This document shows positions 5,345 through 10,206 of a stretch of 10,206 nucleotides of DNA, one piece after another. Below the pieces are notes generated by a model that was not told the DNA's origin, did no database searches, and saw only the letters and a list, made by a program, of their open reading frames with translations. The DNA is from Lutibacillus sp052034115. GTDB taxonomy: Bacteria > Actinomycetota > Actinomycetes > Actinomycetales > Dermatophilaceae. A program made the position numbers and the translations under genes. Within the stretch, counting starts at the first letter, position 1. Each line of letters begins with the position of its first letter. The stretch covers positions 1-10,206 of the forward strand of contig JBPOIZ010000065.1 of the NCBI GenBank assembly GCA_052034115.1. The letters are read 5' to 3'.

Positions 5345-7344
5345 GATCGGCGGAGGTCGGCCTGTTCATCGTGGCGCCGCTCACCGGGGTGGCGATCCTC
5401 GCGGCGCTCGTGACACCGTCCCGGTACCGCTCGGCGGTGGGGGGTTCGCTCTGTGCCCTGCTCGCTGCGGTCGCCGCGGGGGTCGGCCTCGCCGCGATGG
5501 CCGGGGTCCCGGTCCGAGTGGTTGTCGACACCGGTCTGCCGGAACGGATGGGCCTGCTGGTGCTGGCTCCGGACCGGCTGGGTGGGCTGTTCATGGCGCT
5601 GGCCGGCCTGGCGGGCGCGGTCTCGGCGATCTTCGCCATCGGCTATGCCACCGGCAGCGCGGCCAGCCGGACCGCGTGGACGGCATACCCGGTGTTCCTT
5701 CTCGGTCTGGTGATGGTCCCGGTCGCTGCCGACGTGGTCTCGTTCCTCCTCGCGTGGGAGCTCATGGCGATCGCCTCGACCGTGCTCGTGCTGACCGAGC
5801 ACGCCCACCGTGCGCAGGTGCGTACCGCCGCCTTGTGGTATGCCGTGATGACCCATCTGAGCTTCGTGCTCCTCCTGGCCGGCTTCGGCGTGCTGGTCAG
5901 CCACGCAGGCACCACCGACCTGGACGGGATCGCCCGGTCCTCGATCGGTGGGGGCACAGGGAGCCTGGCGTTCTTGTTGCTCCTGGCCGGCTTCGCGACC
6001 AAGGCCGGGCTGGTTCCGGTGCACGTCTGGCTGCCCCGGGCGCACCCGGAGGCGCCGAGCCATGTCTCGGCGGTGATGAGCGCGGCCATGGTCAAGATGG
6101 GGGTGTACGGCATCTTGCTCGTCGTGCTGCGGCTGCTGCCGTCGGGGCCGAGCTGGTGGGGAGTCCTCGTTCTTGTCCTCGGTGGTAGTTCCGCGCTCTA
6201 CGGAATCCTCCAGGCGTCGGTCACCTCGGACCTCAAGCGGCTGCTCGCCTACTCCACCACTGAGAACATCGGCCTCGTGGTGACCGCGGTGGGCGTCTCG
6301 ATGATCCTGCGCGAGGACGGTCGCATGGCAGTGGCCGACACCGCCTTGCTCGCCGCCCTGCTGCTCGTCGTCAGCCATACCGCCTTCAAGACCGTCCTGT
6401 TCCTCGGCGCCGGGTCGGTGCTGGCCGCCACCGGTGAGCGCGACCTGGACCGGCTCGGCGGCCTGGGCCGGCTGATGCCGGTCACCGCCTGGTCGATGGG
6501 CGTCGGCGCCCTGGGTGCGGCAGCCCTGCCCGTCTCCTCCGGGTTCGTCGCCGAGTGGGTCCTCCTGCAGTCGCTGGTGCACGGGGCGGCCGACACCAAC
6601 CGGCTCGTGGCGGTCGCGTTGCCGGTGACGATGGCGGTGGTCGCGCTGACTGCCGGCCTGGCCCTCCTCACGTTCGTCAAGGTCGTGGGGATCGCCTTCC
6701 TGGCTCGCCCCCGGTCAGTGGGCGCAGCCAGCGCCCGCGAAGGGTCCTGGACCATGCGGGTGGCATTGCTCCTCGGTGCTGCGACGGTGCTCGCGCTGGG
6801 GCTGTCGCCCGGCTGGCTCGCACCCGCCCTCGCGGCCACGATCGGGGTCGGTGCCGTCGAACCGGTCGGCCTCGGTGGGCTGCGGCTGCCCGCCTTGACC
6901 GCGCTGCTCGACCCGGTGGCACTCACCCTGCTCGCCGCGGGGATGGCAGCCCTGATCGGGGGTGTCGCCGTGCTGTCCGGACGCCGACGACCGCGACGCG
7001 GGACCGACCTGCCCTGGGGCTGCGGTGGTGCTCGCCTCGACCCGCGCATGCAATACACCGCAACCTCGTATGCCGAGCCCCTGGTGCGGGTCTTCGACGA
7101 CGCCCTGCGGCCAGCCCGCGACGTCCAGGTCACCCCGATCGAGGAATCGCGATACCTCACCCAGGCCACCGAGTTCCGCCAGCGGGTGGCCGACCAGGTC
7201 GAGGTGACGGTCTATCGACCCGTGGTTGTCGCCCTGCGGCGAGTCGGTGACGTCGCCAGGTCGACCCAGAACGGCAGCATCCATCGATACCTCGGCTACT
7301 CCTTCGTCGCCCTGCTTGTCGTCCTGCTGGCGGTGACGTGGTGA
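5341..7344 (+). CDS. hyfB: HyfB-like antiporter-type membrane subunit
   Basis: A 667-residue, very hydrophobic protein from GTG 5341, which overlaps the previous stop as GTGA. It belongs to the NuoL/NuoM/MrpD-related proton-translocating family, with around 15 membrane spans. Key features: Glu140 in LLAWELMAIAS (the conserved membrane Glu), the broken-helix segment GFATKAGLVPVHVWLPRAHPEAPS with Lys221 and His228, DLKRLLAYSTTENIG at about 297-311, and HTAFKTVLFLGAG with Lys350. The position where NuoM-type proteins have a W-K-Y lysine reads ALWYAV here and lacks Lys. The C-terminal part has the HyfB-type PWGCGGARLDPRMQYTAT segment followed by a final helix, separating it from NuoL and NuoM. 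In the complex it would contribute one ion-translocating channel in the membrane arm. Matches Rv0083 in position and approximate length. Confidence 0.92.
   Translation: MRSAEVGLFIVAPLTGVAILAALVTPSRYRSAVGGSLCALLAAVAAGVGLAAMAGVPVRVVVDTGLPERMGLLVLAPDRLGGLFMALAGLAGAVSAIFAIGYATGSAASRTAWTAYPVFLLGLVMVPVAADVVSFLLAWELMAIASTVLVLTEHAHRAQVRTAALWYAVMTHLSFVLLLAGFGVLVSHAGTTDLDGIARSSIGGGTGSLAFLLLLAGFATKAGLVPVHVWLPRAHPEAPSHVSAVMSAAMVKMGVYGILLVVLRLLPSGPSWWGVLVLVLGGSSALYGILQASVTSDLKRLLAYSTTENIGLVVTAVGVSMILREDGRMAVADTALLAALLLVVSHTAFKTVLFLGAGSVLAATGERDLDRLGGLGRLMPVTAWSMGVGALGAAALPVSSGFVAEWVLLQSLVHGAADTNRLVAVALPVTMAVVALTAGLALLTFVKVVGIAFLARPRSVGAASAREGSWTMRVALLLGAATVLALGLSPGWLAPALAATIGVGAVEPVGLGGLRLPALTALLDPVALTLLAAGMAALIGGVAVLSGRRRPRRGTDLPWGCGGARLDPRMQYTATSYAEPLVRVFDDALRPARDVQVTPIEESRYLTQATEFRQRVADQVEVTVYRPVVVALRRVGDVARSTQNGSIHRYLGYSFVALLVVLLAVTW
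5988..6013 (+). repeat. 26-bp exact direct repeat, copy 1 (in hyfB)
   Basis: These 26 bases, encoding the GFATKAG part of the broken-helix motif, are identical to bases 9569-9594 in hyfF. The repeat reflects shared ancestry of the two antiporter-like subunits plus strong codon bias or gene conversion. Confidence 0.8.
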
Positions 7345-8279
7345 CCGCTGTCGCGCTGCTCTGGCAGGTGTTCCTTGCCGCGGCCATCTCGCCTGTCCTG
7401 CTGGGGGTCATGCGCCAGGTGCGTGCCCGGCTCGAGGGCCGCGTCGGCGCCGACGTGCTGCAACCGTGGCGCGACCTGCGCAAGCTACTGTCCAAGGAGC
7501 CGCTCACGGCAGCCGGGGCCGGACCGCTGTTCGTCGCAGTCCCGATCGTGCTCGTCGTGAGCAGCCTGGTGCTGTGCACCCTGGCCCCGCTGGTCAGCAC
7601 CATGACACTGGCCTGGGTGCCCGACGACCTGTTCGTCGTCGTGTCGGTTCTGCTCGTCGGCACCGTGGCCCTGGCGCTGCTCGGCCTGGACTCCGGGACG
7701 GCCTTCGGGGGAATGGGTTCGAGCCGCCACATGACCATCGCGGCGCTGGTCGAGCCGACCGTTCTCGTCGCCGTCTACGCGCTGTCCGTCCCGGTGGGCA
7801 CGACGGACCTGGCCACCATCGTCCGCGCCCGGATCGCCGCACCCGCGACCGTCGTCTCACGGGTGAGCCTGCTGGCCCTGGTCGCGCTCGTCCTCGTGGT
7901 GGTCGCCGAGACCGGCAGACTGCCGGTCGACAACCCGTCCACCCATCTCGAGCTGACGATGATCCACGAGGCCATGGTGCTCGAGAGCGCCGGGCGTGAC
8001 CTGGCCTGGCTCGAGCTGGGCTCCTGGCTGCGGCTGACCGCCCTGCTCGGCCTGGTGGTCAATCTCGCCGTTCCTTGGGGCGTTGCCACCTCGGCCGGCG
8101 TCCCCGCGCTGTTGGTCGGCACGGGCGCGTTTGTCGTCAAGCTGCTCGCCGCGGGGGCCCTTATCGGCGCCGCCGAGGTGTTCTTGGCCAAGGTGCGGCT
8201 CTTCCGGGTCCCAGAGCTGCTCGCGGGCTCGTTCGTTCTCGCCTTCTTGTCCATCACCGCCTCCTACCTGGTGGCCTGA
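7338..8279 (+). CDS. hyfC: HyfC/HycD-like membrane subunit (NuoH family)
   Basis: A 313-residue protein of the NuoH/HycD family, the membrane anchor that joins the iron-sulfur arm to the antiporter-like subunits. About eight hydrophobic spans are visible. Family landmarks: VLQPWRDLRKLLSKEP in the first cytoplasmic loop (about 41-55), MGSSRHMTIAALVEPTVL with Glu139, and ETGRLPVDNPSTHLELTM beginning at Glu191, followed by IHEAMVLE. The acidic residues in these loops are those implicated in the proton path from the redox module in complex I and its relatives. Two tandem GTG codons (7338 and 7341) are possible starts, and both overlap the end of hyfB by a few bases. Corresponds to Rv0084 in the mycobacterial operon. 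The ETGRLPVDNP form favours a hydrogenase-type subunit over NuoH proper. Confidence 0.93.
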   Translation: MVTAVALLWQVFLAAAISPVLLGVMRQVRARLEGRVGADVLQPWRDLRKLLSKEPLTAAGAGPLFVAVPIVLVVSSLVLCTLAPLVSTMTLAWVPDDLFVVVSVLLVGTVALALLGLDSGTAFGGMGSSRHMTIAALVEPTVLVAVYALSVPVGTTDLATIVRARIAAPATVVSRVSLLALVALVLVVVAETGRLPVDNPSTHLELTMIHEAMVLESAGRDLAWLELGSWLRLTALLGLVVNLAVPWGVATSAGVPALLVGTGAFVVKLLAAGALIGAAEVFLAKVRLFRVPELLAGSFVLAFLSITASYLVA

Positions 8280-8280
8280 G

Positions 8281-8949
8281 GTGACGACGACCACTGGCAC
8301 CGCGTTCGCCCAGGTCGTGGCGGCCACGACCGGCCTGCTCATGCTCACCGCCATCCTGCAGGTCTGGCGCAGGTCCACCGGTGCCTCCACCCGGCTGCTG
8401 GCGCTGCAGGGCGCCGCCCTTGCCGCTCTCGTGGCGGCCATCGGGGTCGCTGACCGTGCCCCCGAGGTCGTTTTCGTCGCTGCTCTCGTCCTGGCGCTCA
8501 AGGCGGTCATCCTGCCCTGGGCGCTGGCCCGAACGATCGCTCGCAGCGGTGTGGTCCGCGAGGACGCGGCGACCGTGAACCCGGTCAGCGGCCTCCTGGC
8601 GGCGGCCGCGCTCACCACCCTTGCGTATGTCGTCAGCCAGCCGGTCGTCGCGCTCGACGACGGTCCGGCGGCTCACGCCGTGCCCGCCGGGGTGACTCTG
8701 GTCCTGCTCGGCTTCCTCCTCCTGATCACCCGGCACCGAGCGGTCTCCCAGCTCATCGGCTTCCTCGTCATCGACAACGGCATCGCCACCGTCGCGTTCC
8801 TCACGGCCGGCGGGGTGCCACTCATCGTCGAGCTGGGGGTCTCCCTCGACGTGGTCCTCGTGATCCTCATCCTGCGCGTGCTGTCCGCACGGCTCCAGCT
8901 GGCGCACGGTCACCTCGACCTGGAGAACCTCAGGGAGTTGCACGACTGA
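8281..8949 (+). CDS. hyfE: HyfE-like membrane subunit
   Basis: A 222-residue membrane protein with about six or seven spans, starting at GTG 8281, one base after the hyfC stop. The frame is open further upstream, but only as a shadow of hyfC. It fits the hydrogenase-4 component E family, which combines a NuoK/MrpC-like core with additional helices. The most recognisable segment is IGFLVIDNGIA and VPLIVELGVSLDVV at about 158-192, with Asp and Glu residues inside otherwise hydrophobic helices, as in ion-conducting subunits. A central KAVILPWALARTI segment (about 79-91) is also typical. Its TGA overlaps the next ATG (TGATG). Corresponds to Rv0085 (HycP) in position and length. Assigned role: part of the membrane ion path between HyfC and the large antiporter-like subunits. 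Confidence 0.88.
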   Translation: MTTTTGTAFAQVVAATTGLLMLTAILQVWRRSTGASTRLLALQGAALAALVAAIGVADRAPEVVFVAALVLALKAVILPWALARTIARSGVVREDAATVNPVSGLLAAAALTTLAYVVSQPVVALDDGPAAHAVPAGVTLVLLGFLLLITRHRAVSQLIGFLVIDNGIATVAFLTAGGVPLIVELGVSLDVVLVILILRVLSARLQLAHGHLDLENLRELHD

Positions 8950-10206
8950 TGAGCGCCGTCGCGTGGGCCCCGCTGCTCCTGCCCCCTTCGCTGGGGGCCC
9001 TTGCCCTGATCACCCGTCGCCGCAGGCGGATCCGCGGCCTCGACCTGGCCGCGGCCGTCGTCATACTCGTCAGCGGTCTCATCCTGGTAGCCGCCGTGAA
9101 CAGTTCGGGCCCATTGACGGCGGCCGCCGGCCTGCTCCGGGTCGACGAGCTGACGGCATACCTGCTGACCACCGTCGGCGCGGTGGCGACGACGGCGCTG
9201 TGGGCCGGGCTGTCGACGCCCAAACCGCCGGGGGGAGCGTTCACTGCTCTGGTGTGCCTGTTCCTGACCTCGATGAGCCTTGCCGTGCTCGCCGACAACC
9301 TCGGGGTGCTGTGGGTGGCCATCGAGGCCACGACCATCACCACCGCGTTCCTCGTGGGTTACCACCAGGGACGCCCCCCGTTGGAGGCGGCCTGGAAGTA
9401 CGTCGTTCTCGGCTCGGTCGGGGTGGCGATCGCCTTCTTCGGAATCGTGCTGCTGTATGCCGCCGCCCGAGCCGGCGGCGACCCCACCTTGTCTTGGTAC
9501 GGCCTCGTCGCGGGCGCCGGGCGGCTGGACCCCGCCGTGACCAAACTCGCGATCGCGTTGGCCACCCTCGGCTTCGCGACCAAGGCCGGGCTGGCGCCCA
9601 TGCACTCCTGGCTGCCCGACGCACACGCCCAGGCCCCGGCGGCGGTCTCCGGTCTGATGTCCGGGGTCCTGCTGTCCGTCGCCCTCTATGCGATCTTGCG
9701 GATCAAGACCCTCGCCGATGCGGTCCTCGGCATCGGCTTCATGCGCGGGGTGCTGCTGACCCTGGGCCTGCTGTCGTTGGCCGTCGCGGCCGCGCTGGTG
9801 CTGACCCAGCGGGACTACAAGCGGCTGCTGGCCTACTCGAGCATCGAGCACATGGGCCTGATGGCCGTGGGAGCCGGGATCGGCGGGCGCCTGGCCACCG
9901 CGGCAGTCCTGGTCCACATCCTGGCCCACGGTCTGGTCAAGGCCGCGCTGTTCGTCCAGGCCGGACGAATCCTCACCGCCGAGGGCAGCACCCGGATTAG
10001 CGACGTGCGCGGTCTCATGGCGCGCCGGCCAGACCTCGCCGCTGCCTTCCTCGCCGGGACCGCGGCGCTGCTCGGCTTCCCGCCGTTCGTCCTGTTCTTC
10101 ACCGAGGTCGCCATCGTCCTTGCCGGGTGGCAGGCCGGGCTCGGGTGGGCGATGGGTGTCGTCCTGGGCCTGCTCCTCCTGACCGCCGCGGGGATCGGAC
10201 GACACG
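8949..10206 (+). CDS. hyfF: HyfF-like antiporter-type membrane subunit (3'-truncated by window)
   Basis: Starts at ATG 8949, overlapping the hyfE stop, and stays open to the window edge, giving the first 419 residues of a protein expected to be about 490-530 long. It is a NuoM/NuoN/MrpD-related membrane protein with many spans. The proton-path residues are in place: Glu126 in LWVAIEATTITT, Lys150 in AAWKYVVLGS, Lys212 and His219 in ATKAGLAPMHSWLPDAHAQAP, DYKRLLAYSSIEHMG at 289-303, and HILAHGLVKAALF with Lys331. The pattern is more complete than in HyfB of the same operon, which lacks the W-K-Y lysine. The HMGL and DAHAQAPAAVSGLMSG forms are characteristic of HyfF/HycQ. Corresponds to Rv0086. 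The large catalytic subunit (HyfG/HycE type) would be expected directly after it, outside the window. Confidence 0.92.
   Translation, partial: MSAVAWAPLLLPPSLGALALITRRRRRIRGLDLAAAVVILVSGLILVAAVNSSGPLTAAAGLLRVDELTAYLLTTVGAVATTALWAGLSTPKPPGGAFTALVCLFLTSMSLAVLADNLGVLWVAIEATTITTAFLVGYHQGRPPLEAAWKYVVLGSVGVAIAFFGIVLLYAAARAGGDPTLSWYGLVAGAGRLDPAVTKLAIALATLGFATKAGLAPMHSWLPDAHAQAPAAVSGLMSGVLLSVALYAILRIKTLADAVLGIGFMRGVLLTLGLLSLAVAAALVLTQRDYKRLLAYSSIEHMGLMAVGAGIGGRLATAAVLVHILAHGLVKAALFVQAGRILTAEGSTRISDVRGLMARRPDLAAAFLAGTAALLGFPPFVLFFTEVAIVLAGWQAGLGWAMGVVLGLLLLTAAGIGRH
9569..9594 (+). repeat. 26-bp exact direct repeat, copy 2 (in hyfF)
   Basis: Identical to bases 5988-6013 in hyfB, in the same reading register of the homologous GFATKAG helix. 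Recombination between the copies would delete hyfC and hyfE and fuse hyfB to hyfF in frame. Confidence 0.8.

Noticed and set aside
4969..6582. 537-residue open frame on the - strand
   Set aside because: It lies antisense to the small subunit and hyfB genes, and its translation is a low-complexity mix of R, G, H, Q, D and E typical of shadow frames in GC-rich coding DNA.
8910..10205. 431-residue open frame on the - strand
   Set aside because: It is antisense to hyfF, whose membrane motifs are unmistakable; the composition is shadow-like.
4847..10206. Respiratory complex I (nuo) or Mrp antiporter operon
   Set aside because: The CNGCEIE motif, HyfE-type subunit, HyfB C-terminal PWGCG...RMQYTAT segment and gene order fit hydrogenase-4-like complexes; nuoA/C/D order or mrpA-G are not present.

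Overview
The window is very GC-rich (hand estimate about 70%), uses GTG starts freely, packs genes with 1-4 base overlaps and codes almost entirely on the + strand. This points to a high-GC actinobacterium. A Micrococcales/Intrasporangiaceae-like host is a guess only. There are no rRNA or tRNA genes, IS elements, integrases or CRISPR arrays.

Left block (1-3631): two closely spaced genes of unknown pathway. The first is a ~476-residue beta-rich protein that I do not recognise and whose 5' end may lie outside the window. The second is a ~714-residue protein. Its N-terminal half looks like an alpha/alpha-toroid of the terpene-cyclase/squalene-cyclase type (QxRDGGW and DADSTAW motifs). Its C-terminal half carries motifs of a DMATS-like (ABBA-fold) aromatic prenyltransferase. 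This apparent cyclase-prenyltransferase fusion is the most novel item in the window.

Middle block (3632-4499): two stem-loops, a 42-residue single-span membrane protein, and a monocistronic-looking ridA whose promoter -10 element sits so close to the ATG that its transcript is probably leaderless. An AT-rich promoter/operator with an imperfect 12-11-12 inverted repeat follows.

Right block (4500 to the end): one tightly overlapping operon. It encodes an ArsR-family regulator, then a NuoB-like [4Fe-4S] small subunit, HyfB-, HyfC- and HyfE-like membrane subunits, and a HyfF-like subunit cut off by the window edge. Order and lengths match the Mycobacterium tuberculosis Rv0081-Rv0086 locus as I remember it. 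It is a group-4 [NiFe]-hydrogenase-like (formate-hydrogenlyase/hydrogenase-4-like) membrane complex. The catalytic large subunit (HycE/HyfG-like) is expected just downstream but is not in view. The complex would couple electron transfer through the peripheral arm to ion pumping by the HyfB/HyfF antiporter-like subunits, under control of the ArsR protein. Whether it is a true hydrogenase cannot be decided here.
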